From positions 1 to 64,000 of the forward strand of contig JADKIC010000006.1 of the NCBI GenBank assembly GCA_016721435.1: a DNA stretch of 64,000 nucleotides, written 5' to 3'. The notes under the pieces are model-generated. The model worked only from the letters and a program-made list of their open reading frames with translations, was not told the origin of the DNA and made no database searches. Below, piece by piece: positions 9,101 to 18,109 of this stretch. How positions within the stretch are numbered: the first letter of the stretch is position 1; every line of letters starts with the position of its first letter. Origin of the DNA: Bacteroidota bacterium (GTDB taxonomy: Bacteria > Bacteroidota > Bacteroidia > AKYH767-A > OLB10). The position numbers and the translations under genes are program-made.

Positions 9101-9800
9101 CGCAAATATGCTGCCAACCGTTATTTTCATTAACAGCAATTGAAGAAGTGAATTTGAATCCTTTTGTATCCCTCATAATATAGAAAACAGGATAGATGTC
9201 CAGCACCGCAGTAGAATCACCATCATCAAAAACCCGGTAATCATAACAAAACTCACCGCAACACCATCTGCCTTGAAAAGCAGTATCGGCCATCAGCATT
9301 GAAGCACCGGTTTGATCAGTGGTAAGTATATAATAATCTGAACTTCCGTTTATAGATAAATTGTTACTTAACTGAACATTGATTTGTGAATACCCCGGAC
9401 GAGCCTGCCACTCATGAAGATTATTATCATTTAATCCTTGGCAAATAGTAGGCTCACATGGGCAATCTATTACGCTGATGGTGTTCGATACAACGTTCGT
9501 ATTCCCGCAAGTGTCAGTATAGTAATAATATAAGGTTTGAATTCCCTCACCTGCTAACCCTGCGTTGAACCAATTCCCGCTGTAAACTCCATTACCCTGA
9601 TAATATCCACCCGAAGGTTGTCCTCCTGTCAGGAGAACCGATGCATCTCCACTGCATAACTCAGGCAGGGATTGGGACCAGGTAGCCGGGGTAGGTGGAA
9701 GTATATTTACACATACTGTATCACTGTCCTTACAGCCTTTAATATTGCTTACTACGAGGAGATAACAGGTACTGGTTGTCGGGCAAACTGTTGTGTTCAT
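6117..9800 (-). CDS. Giant secreted M4 metalloprotease, C-terminal part: PKD/Ig-like repeats and T9SS sorting domain
   Basis: The 1227 residues form the C-terminal half of a protein whose protease part is at 9965-13039. They hold two similar modules with paired cysteines and 'GKWCCGELCFD'/'GRWCCGEFCYD' motifs (about 130-560), SprB-like repeats ('YNWNNGATTAAISNLGPGFY'), then five PKD/Ig-like repeats around 'YNWFVPGGTSI', and a T9SS sorting domain ('ALDVYPNPAHDKLNI') at the end. The same frame stays open upstream of the first ATG to about 9975 ('YGSCDTLFPVADAGTDQ'), where it meets the 9965-11767 ORF out of frame. The annotated start is thus internal and an indel near 9975 separates the pieces. 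Confidence 0.75.
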   Translation of the reverse strand: MNTTVCPTTSTCYLLVVSNIKGCKDSDTVCVNILPPTPATWSQSLPELCSGDASVLLTGGQPSGGYYQGNGVYSGNWFNAGLAGEGIQTLYYYYTDTCGNTNVVSNTISVIDCPCEPTICQGLNDNNLHEWQARPGYSQINVQLSNNLSINGSSDYYILTTDQTGASMLMADTAFQGRWCCGEFCYDYRVFDDGDSTAVLDIYPVFYIMRDTKGFKFTSSIAVNENNGWQHICAPVTNCNPAPISTLGVWEPMPGTAANDWDPVTNHIDSVFFHTEFNYGDEVNAFDNICFNSTPLSVSLINPACTDSIYALVSGCCGPYNYQWSEPSFGNSANIGGAIQYSTYTVTVTNSTGEESSATITLVTSPDCCLDTCDYFEQGPHSWMNSIPGAPVFIQTPGTSGLPSDHFLMIPNSGFSQRYLIADSAFLGKWCCGELCFDFKISNDYGLHFNPGFEISNGVLTFRFISSTNVSQASGWQHICAPISDCGFQSVSNLGSWTPVPPATANDWNTVLNHITSLKFIIPASSSYDGTVFTSFDNVCLNPSVSHVYIEPSICNDSLCIRATGCCNSFSYLWSNGSTTECIGGLIEGNVYTATVTDQNGITYTASLAAPPRLHVECFGGTANSCAGIIPTGQITATTFGGTGMKSIIVRRDGPNGPIVASSSALLNQSYIFNGLTAGHYCIFVEDANGCKDSCCCDLLPFIWLPGKTQIPPLCSNSFDGSIDVGNFTNGNFPYSYNWNNGATTAAISNLGPGFYVVTITDFNGCTIVDSTTLTAPPPITTGVITGSGALCTSTPQVLTYSIAAVPSAISYSWTVPAGATIVSGQGTTSLTISINASALNSGVKGPICVSGYDNCGLGAPSCMNLDFNVTKPVTPPSISGPSKVCPGDLVTYSISAVARASSYNWSLPSGMTITSGGGSNVIIATVLSGYTGGALSVSAVNVCGASPLRTKNLLQNIPSTPGTIIGPLNGVCGATGLMYSVPPVINATSYQWSIANGINPSALNTNSVTFDWNNNDTVCNISVVALNSCGTSGTRSAIIQGKPAKPGPISGNSSVCTNGIYPYSIGTVAGSLNYNWFVPGGTSIISGQFTKTMTLGYGSIPAVSQSISVVAGNNCGTSASRQLNGISINVCPRFGEISFDQIGFTALDVYPNPAHDKLNILFTSEENSQYSLRLIDISGKIVYSETGTGDGTLKHSLWNTEQYASGLYMLQLFTEKSMSRIAVMIE

Positions 9801-9964
9801 GCCATTACTCAGAAAAGTATTGGTGCCATTTATTATGTACCATTCGTAAGATATAATTCCCTGTGAAGGGGCAGCGGAAAGGGTTACACAAGTGGAGGGA
9901 GCACAGATTTCCTGGTCCGTACCTGCATCTGCAACAGGGAAGAGGGTATCACAGGAACCATATT

Positions 9965-11767
9965 TTAAGAGGTGATCACTTTGATCGTCCCTGCCAGGTC
10001 AAAGCCACCCTTTCCTGCTAAATTATATAGATCCCCATTTAGACTGTGTTTGCCTTTTACAAGATACATTGTTGTTGTTCCGTAGTCTTGTCCTCCATAT
10101 ACTGGTGGTGCCACGGATCCAGACAGAAATGTATGGGAGTAATTATCGAGATAAATATGCAATGAATCATCTTTTCCGGATTTAAATTGAAAAGTAACAG
10201 AATCGTTTTCACAGATACAAAAATCATAGGAAATAGTCCATGGTATTACAGGATTAAGACCAGGGCTGCCTGAAATATCAGGACATATCCACGCGCTTTT
10301 CGGATAAGAAAAATAAAAGGGAACATCTGAAAAGGAACCTACAACATACGGTTGTGCCGGTAATGTTGGACTGTATGCAAACGGGATAGCCGTGATTTTC
10401 CAGAATGCGTCCTGCTGGCCTGGAGGGGAAAATGGTAAAGCGGTCATGGTAAAAGGATCATAACCAGTATTGATAATCAGACTGTCAGTTAACAAACTTG
10501 AATCGCAGGGCTCGCATACACATGCGGTTCCGCTACAAGTTGCTCCAATCCTTTTCATTATTATATTATCTAGTACATAATCATTAGAAGGGCAAGTCGT
10601 GTTCACTTCTGAAATGCAGATTTCAGAAGGGCCATTTAAAAGGTCATTGTGGTAATTTACAGTTGCAATTCCCCAGGATGGATTCACTTGCATCGGTATA
10701 GCAGATCCGATAAACTGTCCATTTATTTTTATCTGAAAACGGGTGTTGACGTCGTCACCATAGTAAAAAAATGATATAGAATAATCGGCGCAGGGAACCA
10801 GGTCAATAGTTTGGCAAATACAGTTTTTGTTTGGTGGTGGGCCAATATTAGGATAATCACATTGTACAGTCATTGGGATTGTAGCCCCATCAATAAATAA
10901 ATAATTGCCAAAGTTAACAGTGCTTTGGATAGAGGAAGTGAAAAATACTTCTCGCCGGTTTGCAACAACCTGATTAGAGCAATTAAATTGAGAAGATGAA
11001 GGTGAAATATCGCAGTAATTGGAACTAGAACTAAAATCACCATTTACAAACAGGTTGGGACAACAGTTCACCACATTAAAGGATCGAGAAGGGGTTCCCG
11101 TTATTACACCTGGTCCACCACTATTGCTGACTCCGCAAAGTGTGAAAGTGTGGCTATTGGTATTGACAGGTAAAAATAATCTAACCGTGTTAGAGGTGAT
11201 TGGTGTTGGATTAGCTGCATTCGGAAAAACAGTCTGAAGACCGTTGTTATCACAAATCGTAACTGTATATGGACCCGTAGAACATGAAAATGCGACTTCA
11301 ACATATTGCCAGGTATCTTCACAGACCTCTGTTGAGGAAAAAGTGCTTTGACTGATAATTTCTGCTGCTAATGCGCCACTCACTATACCGGTAGTTCCGA
11401 TGCCCACTGCATACCAAGCATTCTTCACTTGTTCAACCTGATTCGATCCTGTACCATATAGGTCCACCGCAGCCTGAATACAAGCTATTCTCCAGCTTGA
11501 ATATACAGAACCTGAGGTCAGGTATGTAGTAAGTGTCCGATAGATGATCGCTTCAGCCTCCTGTAAACCGATTCCACTAACACAATAGCTGTTTCCCAGG
11601 CAATTTGTACCTGTTCCACCATTCGCTAATAAGTAATACATATAATTGCCCACTTCGCAATTTGTATGTGACATTTGTCCGGCATTTCCATTGTTAAGCC
11701 AATTACCGTCTTGATAGCACTTAGGATGCCCGAGTAACGTGGGGTTACTCATACCTTGCAATATCAT
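9965..11767 (-). CDS. Giant secreted M4 metalloprotease, middle part: catalytic C-lobe and galactose-binding-like modules
   Basis: Residues 1-105 are the C-terminal lobe of a thermolysin-family (M4) catalytic domain: 'MSHTNCEVGNYMYYLLANGG' (32-51) and 'GIGLQEAEAIIYRTLTTYL' (65-83), followed by 'ACIQAAVDLYG' (95-105). The ORF continues with modules of Ig-like and carbohydrate-binding character and many cysteines. The HExxH helix is in the ORF at 11885-13039. Between the two, 11770-11885 read in a third frame gives 'EGEAITESLCDIMGKSIQFW', holding the third zinc-ligand glutamate. One gene therefore spans 13039 to 6117 and is cut by at least three indels. Confidence 0.75.
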   Translation of the reverse strand: MILQGMSNPTLLGHPKCYQDGNWLNNGNAGQMSHTNCEVGNYMYYLLANGGTGTNCLGNSYCVSGIGLQEAEAIIYRTLTTYLTSGSVYSSWRIACIQAAVDLYGTGSNQVEQVKNAWYAVGIGTTGIVSGALAAEIISQSTFSSTEVCEDTWQYVEVAFSCSTGPYTVTICDNNGLQTVFPNAANPTPITSNTVRLFLPVNTNSHTFTLCGVSNSGGPGVITGTPSRSFNVVNCCPNLFVNGDFSSSSNYCDISPSSSQFNCSNQVVANRREVFFTSSIQSTVNFGNYLFIDGATIPMTVQCDYPNIGPPPNKNCICQTIDLVPCADYSISFFYYGDDVNTRFQIKINGQFIGSAIPMQVNPSWGIATVNYHNDLLNGPSEICISEVNTTCPSNDYVLDNIIMKRIGATCSGTACVCEPCDSSLLTDSLIINTGYDPFTMTALPFSPPGQQDAFWKITAIPFAYSPTLPAQPYVVGSFSDVPFYFSYPKSAWICPDISGSPGLNPVIPWTISYDFCICENDSVTFQFKSGKDDSLHIYLDNYSHTFLSGSVAPPVYGGQDYGTTTMYLVKGKHSLNGDLYNLAGKGGFDLAGTIKVITS

Positions 11768-11884
11768 TCATATCATTACCCAGACGCCAATCAATATCAT
11801 TTGGTTTGGCCCAAAACTGAATTGATTTACCCATGATATCGCAAAGACTTTCAGTAATGGCTTCTCCTTCGGCAGTTGAACTGA

Positions 11885-13039
11885 TTATGCCCTCATGAAA
11901 ACTACCCCGTGTGTATATTCATGACCGCACAGATCAATAGAAGCAAAGCCCAAATTATCAGATGTTCGATTTCCAAATTCAATATTCATCGCGATAGGAG
12001 AGAGGATTGCCACGGCATATCCATTCGTTTCATTCACCCCTGATTTATTAGCATAACAAGTAGGCATTAAACCCGAACCATCAACTCCGTTCCTCGAAAA
12101 AAGGCTTTGATAGTAGTCATAAGAAGAAGATATTCCATAATGAACATCCAGTGCATATTGGTCAGGAAGTGATAAGCTCCAGTTTGTAGAGTTGTTTACG
12201 TAATCAAGATTATTTGCCCCGTTTAAAGTAATCAATCCGGCACCTTTGCTCATATCCCGTAATTGATAAACACCGGGAGAAACTGATTCGCAATTTATAT
12301 TTCTGGATCCGCTATATTGTGTTACAGCAGTTCCGGGAACAACGGAATGAAAAATTTCCTTCTGACTGTTGATAACAACACCGGTTTGGGCATCTATAAA
12401 ATAATTCGCCTTACCTAAAGGTTGTGTCGCATACACATTTATTTTATAGGCGAGTTTCATTTTCGACGGATCATAGCCTTCGTCATTAATGAACCATGAT
12501 AATGTTGCCTGAGGGTAAAAGGTAGCGTTAGTATTGCCACTTTCCACCTTTAGTTTATTTTCTAGCGTAGGGTCTTCCCAGGCGTATTTTTCAGCTTTTA
12601 CATAATCAATAGCAGCTTGTATCCCCTTTTCTGCACTTATTAAAGGCGTAATATTTAAATTTGTTGAAACACCAAAATCTAGAATAAAAGAACCACTGAA
12701 ACCGGTTATTAAATTATTTTTGGTATGAACAATCAACATGGTATTTGCCACCGGTATTCCTCTGAAAGATTCATAAAAGCGATAGTGAATCATTCCAACC
12801 TGATCGTTGGAGGATCGAATAAAGATCAGATCCGCATTATTATCAAGTCCGATAAGCGATTTAACATTTTCCGGAGAGTAAATAATGTATTGATCCGGAG
12901 TTAGCGTGTTGAACTCTTGCATTACACCGTTGGATCGCTTAAATAAATTATCGGTGCTTTGCTGGGCACCTAAGTTACCATGAAGAATGCATGTAATCAG
13001 AATAACTAAAATCTGGAAGGTGGTAAGAGGTTTTTTCAT
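11885..13039 (-). CDS. Giant secreted M4 (thermolysin-family) metalloprotease, N-terminal part
   Basis: A signal peptide (1-25, 'HGNLGAQQ') is followed by a fungalysin/thermolysin propeptide (FTP-like, about 30-110), a PepSY-like region and the start of the catalytic domain. HEYTH (373-377) is the HExxH zinc motif. The ORF then runs out of frame after 'HEYTHGVV'; one inserted base restores 'FHEGIISSTAEGEAITESL', the downstream zinc-ligand helix. With 9965-11767 and 6117-9800 this makes a cell-surface or secreted endopeptidase of about 2,300 residues. In-frame catalytic residues in every piece favour an intact gene with assembly indels over a long-dead pseudogene. Confidence 0.8.
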   Translation of the reverse strand: MKKPLTTFQILVILITCILHGNLGAQQSTDNLFKRSNGVMQEFNTLTPDQYIIYSPENVKSLIGLDNNADLIFIRSSNDQVGMIHYRFYESFRGIPVANTMLIVHTKNNLITGFSGSFILDFGVSTNLNITPLISAEKGIQAAIDYVKAEKYAWEDPTLENKLKVESGNTNATFYPQATLSWFINDEGYDPSKMKLAYKINVYATQPLGKANYFIDAQTGVVINSQKEIFHSVVPGTAVTQYSGSRNINCESVSPGVYQLRDMSKGAGLITLNGANNLDYVNNSTNWSLSLPDQYALDVHYGISSSYDYYQSLFSRNGVDGSGLMPTCYANKSGVNETNGYAVAILSPIAMNIEFGNRTSDNLGFASIDLCGHEYTHGVVFMRA

Positions 13040-14340
13040 AAATCAATGTTTAGTGGAATTTAATACTTTCTAAATTTACAAAAGCAAGAGGTGAAGCATT
13101 TTTATTCATATGAATAATCAATAAGAAGAAGTATAGAACAAATCGATATGTCAATTACAAGCGATTACGCCTATCACAAGAGAATAACAGGACCGGCTCT
13201 GGCCGGAACGATTACTAGATAAATTGGATCTTCAGCACTTAAATGGATAGAACTAAATGCGTCATTGAATGGAATATATCACTAATCTTTGAAGAAATCA
13301 CACTAGGGAGAAAATCTAATCGTCGAGTGTCACTAATAAATCGGACTATTGTTAATCAGGTTAGTTAGTTTTTAATTTTAATAGAGACCGGTCAAATACA
13401 AATACTATAAATTACACACTATAAGGACAAGGGCTAAAAACAAAAATTAAGGCAGATACAGTAATACGCACCCTAGCGTACAAAGTAACGACTTATACTA
13501 TATTATAGGCAAAGTTATTTTCCGATTTGAATTGTACAAGTTTTTTCGGTAAAAGTTATTAACAAAGGAATATGAAAGAGATTTAATGACTATTAACATA
13601 AGCAATTAATTAGTTTGAAAGTTGTTTTTTCCAATAAAGTTGAGGGACACATAAGGCTTTAATCTGGGCAAACGCTAATACTAAAAAACGTAGTGCATTT
13701 TTTACGGAACAAAAGAAGGTAACCAGTTAGAGGTTGTAGAAACCTTTAGTTTATGTCTTTGTGGTGTGCAGAAATATTTTCAGTCTTTAAACATCAGGTT
13801 ATATAGGTTTGTGTTTCGGATTGGAAGGACGAAAAATTTCCGGAAGAAGACTGTGTTAATATAAAACATTCTAAATTATATAATATTCGATACCATTCCA
13901 TCAAAAATAAGTTTTCACGGCAAAATCAAATTAACTGATGAAAATACTTTTAACAGCGGAAAGATAATTCTGTTCATAGAACAACAACATCGCCTTTTCT
14001 AATCGAGAGCATCCACAGTTTGGTAGGACACATTCAGTATCAAAATATCTTATCAACTCATAAATATAAAAATACGGGTCAAAACGAGTCAATATTGGGC
14101 TATAAATTGAAAGTGTTTGACCTGCAACAGGGCTATTTTAGCTATGGGGATGAAATTTTTTGAACAAGGTAATTGAATCTCCCATTTCTCTTGCCAAATA
14201 GCATTCAATCCTTTAATTTTATCCATTATTCAGAGAGACAATTCTCCTTGCATCACCATTAGGAATTCCTTCCTCCCGATCTATCCACACTCTTATAGCT
14301 CGCCCCTTCTAAATCTTCTATACTGACATCGTCTCTTCAA
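13040..14340. other. 1.3-kb region without recognisable genes
   Basis: The longest non-coding stretch of the window. It is AT-rich, with stops in every frame and no ORF of note on either strand. I found no tRNA-like cloverleaf, tandem repeat or mobile-element end. It carries the promoter of the minus-strand protease gene near 13040-13100 and that of the J-domain gene near 14250-14340. Confidence 0.4.
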
Positions 14341-15516
14341 ATGGCAACTTCCGGTACTTCCATTCAAATCAATAAGCAAATCGCGGCATCTAACCCGGCG
14401 CAAATCGCATTTAATAAACTCGTAGTTCAATTGGAGAGTGCCCGGCTGAAGTATGAAAAATCGAAGGAGAGTCTGGATAAAAAGAGAGCCTATACCGAAC
14501 AGTATTTGCGTCCGGTTTTAGAAAGGAAAGTGCAATCGGAAATGAAGTGGATGCAGATTTATTTTGAAGAATGTAAAATGACAAAGGCGAAGAAGCGAAA
14601 GGAGTTGTTTGCGCGTTTTATATTGGAGGAGATTGATGCCATGTTTATGCTGTCGATGGTACTATCCGGGGAGGATGAAGCACGCCTCAGGGAAATTGCG
14701 AAAGTCTGTGAGGACATAGCGTATTCGGTCGATCCGGAGGATAAAGAAGATGTCCGTGTATTTGAAAAGTTGATTTTCGAAAACATGATGAGCAATTTGC
14801 AGGAACAATTAAAAGCCGAAGGTCTGGAAGTGGACTTTAGTGGGTTGTCAAGTGATTTATCGCCTGAAGAAGTGCAAAGGAGAGTCGCTGAAAAGTTAGC
14901 ACAAGCAAAAGCGCAGGCAAAAGCAGAACCGCAGACTAAAAAGAAGAAGTTATCGAAAAAGGAATTGTTGCGGGAACAACAACTGGCCCAAAAAGAGGAG
15001 GCAAGGAGAAGAAGTATCGGTTCTATTTATAAAGGATTGGCAAAAGTACTTCATCCCGACCTGGAGAAAGATCCGGATGAACGGTTAAGGAAGGACGAGT
15101 TGATGAAAAAATTGACGATTGCGTATAAAGAGAATGATCTGTATTCCCTGCTCCTGCTGGAGAAAGAATGGATGAACAGCAGCGAAGATCGTTTGAATGC
15201 AATGGATGAAGATCACCTAAAAATTTATTTGGAAGTTTTCAAAGATCAGATAAGAGAATTGCAGCGAAATGAAGCTGCTCTCGTCTATCACAGGGACTAT
15301 TCTTTTATTTGCAGTTTAGCGGATGGACCTGATCGTTTGAAGTATTGGAAACCGGAAGAAGCAAGAAAAATGCTTGAAGCCAGAGGGCGTTTTTTGGAAG
15401 AAGGGCTGAGTGATATGGAGCATTCCAAGGAATTACGTAAGGCAATCATCAAGGGAGTGCTGGAGAATTTTAAAGAGCAAGAGGAGGAAGAAGAAGATTT
15501 CCTGGATTTCTTTTAA
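14341..15516 (+). CDS. J-domain-like coiled-coil protein
   Basis: The 391-residue cytoplasmic protein has no signal peptide. It starts with long charged helices that probably form coiled coils (20-75, 160-225). A J-domain-like segment follows at about 225-275: 'IGSIYKGLAKVLHPDLEKDP' contains the HPD tripeptide, followed by a helix 'LMKKLTIAYKENDLYSLLLLE'. J domains stimulate the ATPase of DnaK. No Gly/Phe-rich or zinc-finger region of true DnaJ is present, so it is an atypical J-protein. The C-terminus is strongly acidic (EEEEED). It precedes a vWA protein by 176 bp on the same strand, and the two may act together. Confidence 0.65.
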   Translation: MATSGTSIQINKQIAASNPAQIAFNKLVVQLESARLKYEKSKESLDKKRAYTEQYLRPVLERKVQSEMKWMQIYFEECKMTKAKKRKELFARFILEEIDAMFMLSMVLSGEDEARLREIAKVCEDIAYSVDPEDKEDVRVFEKLIFENMMSNLQEQLKAEGLEVDFSGLSSDLSPEEVQRRVAEKLAQAKAQAKAEPQTKKKKLSKKELLREQQLAQKEEARRRSIGSIYKGLAKVLHPDLEKDPDERLRKDELMKKLTIAYKENDLYSLLLLEKEWMNSSEDRLNAMDEDHLKIYLEVFKDQIRELQRNEAALVYHRDYSFICSLADGPDRLKYWKPEEARKMLEARGRFLEEGLSDMEHSKELRKAIIKGVLENFKEQEEEEEDFLDFF

Positions 15517-15692
15517 TCTATTTTAACAAGTCACTTTGAACAACCTAAAGAGAATATGCTTTTGAGGTAGAAGGTTTTTTGTTTTTGTGTTGGAATTTTT
15601 AGCCTGCTTCAATTGGTGCAACCCCAACAAGCTTGTCGAAATTAGTTACCATAGCCGGGTGACCCTACCTTTGTTTCATCAAAAAAGAAAAG

Positions 15693-16151
15693 ATGAAATC
15701 GAAAACCTATTATCAGTTAATCCTTGATGCCAGTGGGAGCATGTCCAATGTTCGTAGTGAAACTTTAAATGCAGTAAATAATCAGATTTTGTCAATTCGT
15801 TCGCTGGCAGAGCGGATGCCCGGACAAGAAATGGTGGTTTCGCTGGTGCTCTTTAATACAGAAGTGACGACGTTGTATTCACATCTGGGGCCGGAACAAG
15901 CCCCACTCTTGACCTCGCGTCAGTATGTACCCGAGGGATCAACCGCGCTGTTGGATGCCATCGGTATGAGAATAATGGATACAGAACGACTGCTCAGTCC
16001 GGAGGATGATGTGGTGATCGTAGTGTTGACGGATGGTGAGGAAAATGCATCGCAGTTTTTTACCTATAAACAGATAGCGGAGAAGATTAGCAATCGGAAA
16101 AGAACAGAACGTTGGTCGTTTAGTTTTGTTGGAGCAGATATCGATGCCTGA
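15693..16151 (+). CDS. von Willebrand factor A (vWA) domain protein, frameshifted near the C-terminus
   Basis: The protein starts directly in a vWA domain: DASGSMS (9-15) is the DxSxS metal-binding (MIDAS) motif, with the later 'STALLDAIG' and 'VLTDGEENAS' supplying the MIDAS threonine and aspartate. No signal peptide, so cytosolic. The ORF stops after 'SFVGADIDA', but adding one G at 16150 (TGA to TGG) opens a further 50 codons ('SIARRLNIDREEVRSVSKS', '...RRGMRKTGFFKN') to a stop at 16304-16306. The real gene is probably 15693-16306, about 205 residues. It follows the J-domain gene and may belong to the same functional unit. Confidence 0.75.
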   Translation: MKSKTYYQLILDASGSMSNVRSETLNAVNNQILSIRSLAERMPGQEMVVSLVLFNTEVTTLYSHLGPEQAPLLTSRQYVPEGSTALLDAIGMRIMDTERLLSPEDDVVIVVLTDGEENASQFFTYKQIAEKISNRKRTERWSFSFVGADIDA

Positions 16152-16338
16152 GTATCGCCCGCCGACTTAACATCGACCGTGAAGAGGTGCGTTCCGTATC
16201 AAAATCCCATTTGGCAAGCGCCATGCAGGAGATGAATGTGACGCTGAATGATTATATGGAACATAAACGAAGAGGAATGCGAAAGACAGGATTCTTTAAG
16301 AATTGAGGTACATGTTAAAACCTCGCGCTTCCCTTGGA

Positions 16339-16481
16339 CTTCGAAGCTTTAGCGAAGTAGTCCCTCGGACTTCGAAGCTTTAGCGAAGTAGTCCCTCGGT
16401 CTTCGAAGCTTTAGCGAAGGCGACCTTCGGTCTTCGAAGCTTTAGCGAAGTAGGCCCTCGGACTTCGAAGCTTTAGCGAAG
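16339..16481. repeat. Tandem array, five copies of a 31-bp unit
   Basis: CTTCGAAGCTTTAGCGAAG begins at 16339, 16370, 16401, 16432 and 16463, exactly 31 bp apart. Each 19-mer is an imperfect hairpin (CTTCG...CGAAG), separated by 12 bp such as 'TAGTCCCTCGGA' with small variations. It directly follows the vWA gene. The unit is non-coding and the linkers are too short and too alike to be CRISPR spacers. Confidence 0.85.
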
Positions 16482-16667
16482 TAGACCTTGCGCATCTCCC
16501 TCTGCGGCTCAGCGCCTCTGCGAGAACCCTTGTAAGTCTAATTGATCAATAAGGTGATTGAAAAAATTGATGGCTACTTTAACTTCGGATCATTAAAGAC
16601 AAATATCAAATCAATACTATTTTGAGGAGCCGCTGATTTATTATGATTTTCCCCTGCGCCCTTCGGA

Positions 16668-16826
16668 CTTCGAAGCTTTAGCGAGTAGTCCTGATCAGCT
16701 TTACAAGGTGAGCTTGCGAAGTCTGTCCCTAAGCTGACCCCTCGGCTTCGAAGCTTTAGCGAAGGCGACCTTCGGACTTCGAAGCTTTAGCGTAGTAGTC
16801 CCTCGGTCTTCGAAGCTTTAGCGTAG
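16668..16826. repeat. Second block of the 31-bp hairpin repeat
   Basis: One degenerate copy at 16668 (GCGAG in place of GCGAAG) is followed by three copies beginning at 16746, 16777 and 16808, again exactly 31 bp apart; the last two have GCGTAG. About 185 bp separates this block from the first. The stretch in between (16482-16667) has no ORF of note. Confidence 0.8.
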
Positions 16827-16993
16827 TAGACCCTGCGTCCCCGCGGTTGCCTGTCGTCAGTCAGAGGTAGCTGATCTTAAAGTGGTAGATTTGCTGTAGC
16901 TTGAATATTACCGCCAAATGAAAACAGTAGAAGATGAAAAATTCGTACATAAATGTTTAGTCCGGTTGAAAAGAAAATGCGATATTTAACATT

Positions 16994-18109
16994 ATGAATG
17001 TTTACCTGATACGTACGGATGGAGTGGAGGATGCCCTCTATTTTGGAGTCTGTGATTTCCTGCAGCATATTCCGGGGCCATTTACATTTCATACACATGG
17101 CCATCCTGCTGAGCTCAGCATACAGGACGAAGTGAAGCTATTGTTCCCGGATGATGAAAAATATCATCGTCAGGAAGTAATGGAATCCAGGGTGATGTAT
17201 AGTGCTGAAATGTCAGTAGAACGCCTTTCATGGAAGGACCTTTTTCATGCAAATAATGACTTTAGAAAGAAGTCTGGTATACCTGCAGAGGATATAGTCA
17301 TCCTCCTCACCGACTATGGAAATTACCCCAATTGGTTTTCAGGATACGATGAAGAAACGCCCAACAACTATTTCGTGCATACAGAGCAATGGGAACTATA
17401 TGCCGCCGGTGATAACCGGTATCCGATCGCCTATCAGATAGTAAGCATCCTCCTGAAGCAGATCATGTTTGATAAACCTTCTGAAATGTTTACCGCCATG
17501 CATAAAACCGCACGGGGTTGTATCCTCGATTTCTGCGAACAGAAGGAAGAAATCTCATTTAAACTACGCACTGCCGATATTTGTCCCGATTGTCAGAAAA
17601 TTATTGCAGATCGCAAAGTCTCTCATGTGCATATCCGTTATACTTTCGAAATGATGGATAGCATTCGTCGGCAACTGCTGTTTCGGGAACGCTATGATTT
17701 AGTGAGAAACCCGTTACCACTACTGCTGAAAGGCCGGAACAAAAGCCCTTATATTCCGGATCTTGGAATGCTTAAAATCAATCTTACCCCTGCTGAACTG
17801 GGCGTCTATCTCTTGTTCCTGAATCATCCGGAAGGTATTAAAGTCAGCGATGTGGTCGATCACCGCACTGAACTTTCAGAGTATATGCACTTGCTCAGCC
17901 GCCGCGACGACAGAGCCGTGATCGAAAAATTGGTGGAAGACCTTTGTCGTGCCGATAGCAATTCCCTCAGCGAAAAAATGGCAAAGATTCGCGCCAAGTT
18001 CGTGAAACTGTTAGGAGCTGATTTGGCACAATCTTATATCATCAGCGGACCCAATGGTGGTGAAAAGAAAATTGTAATCGATAGAGAGCTGGTGAAGTAT
18101 GAAGAATAA
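16994..18109 (+). CDS. Unrecognised cytoplasmic protein with a CPDC zinc-knuckle-like motif
   Basis: I do not recognise this 371-residue protein. It has no signal peptide or membrane segment. The N-terminal third has an alternating strand/helix pattern ('EDIVILLTDYGNYPNWFSG' near 100). A short 'ICPDCQK' motif near 197 could be half of a zinc site. The C-terminal region from about 255 ('KINLTPAELGVYLLFLNHPEG', then a basic helix and a strand pair ending 'EKKIVIDRELVKYEE') looks like a winged-helix DNA- or protein-binding domain. It stands alone downstream of the repeat blocks. A regulator is possible but not shown. Confidence 0.6.
   Translation: MNVYLIRTDGVEDALYFGVCDFLQHIPGPFTFHTHGHPAELSIQDEVKLLFPDDEKYHRQEVMESRVMYSAEMSVERLSWKDLFHANNDFRKKSGIPAEDIVILLTDYGNYPNWFSGYDEETPNNYFVHTEQWELYAAGDNRYPIAYQIVSILLKQIMFDKPSEMFTAMHKTARGCILDFCEQKEEISFKLRTADICPDCQKIIADRKVSHVHIRYTFEMMDSIRRQLLFRERYDLVRNPLPLLLKGRNKSPYIPDLGMLKINLTPAELGVYLLFLNHPEGIKVSDVVDHRTELSEYMHLLSRRDDRAVIEKLVEDLCRADSNSLSEKMAKIRAKFVKLLGADLAQSYIISGPNGGEKKIVIDRELVKYEE

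Noticed and set aside
16339..16826. CRISPR array
   Set aside because: The repeats are regular, but the 12-bp linkers are far too short and nearly the same in each unit, and no cas gene is present.
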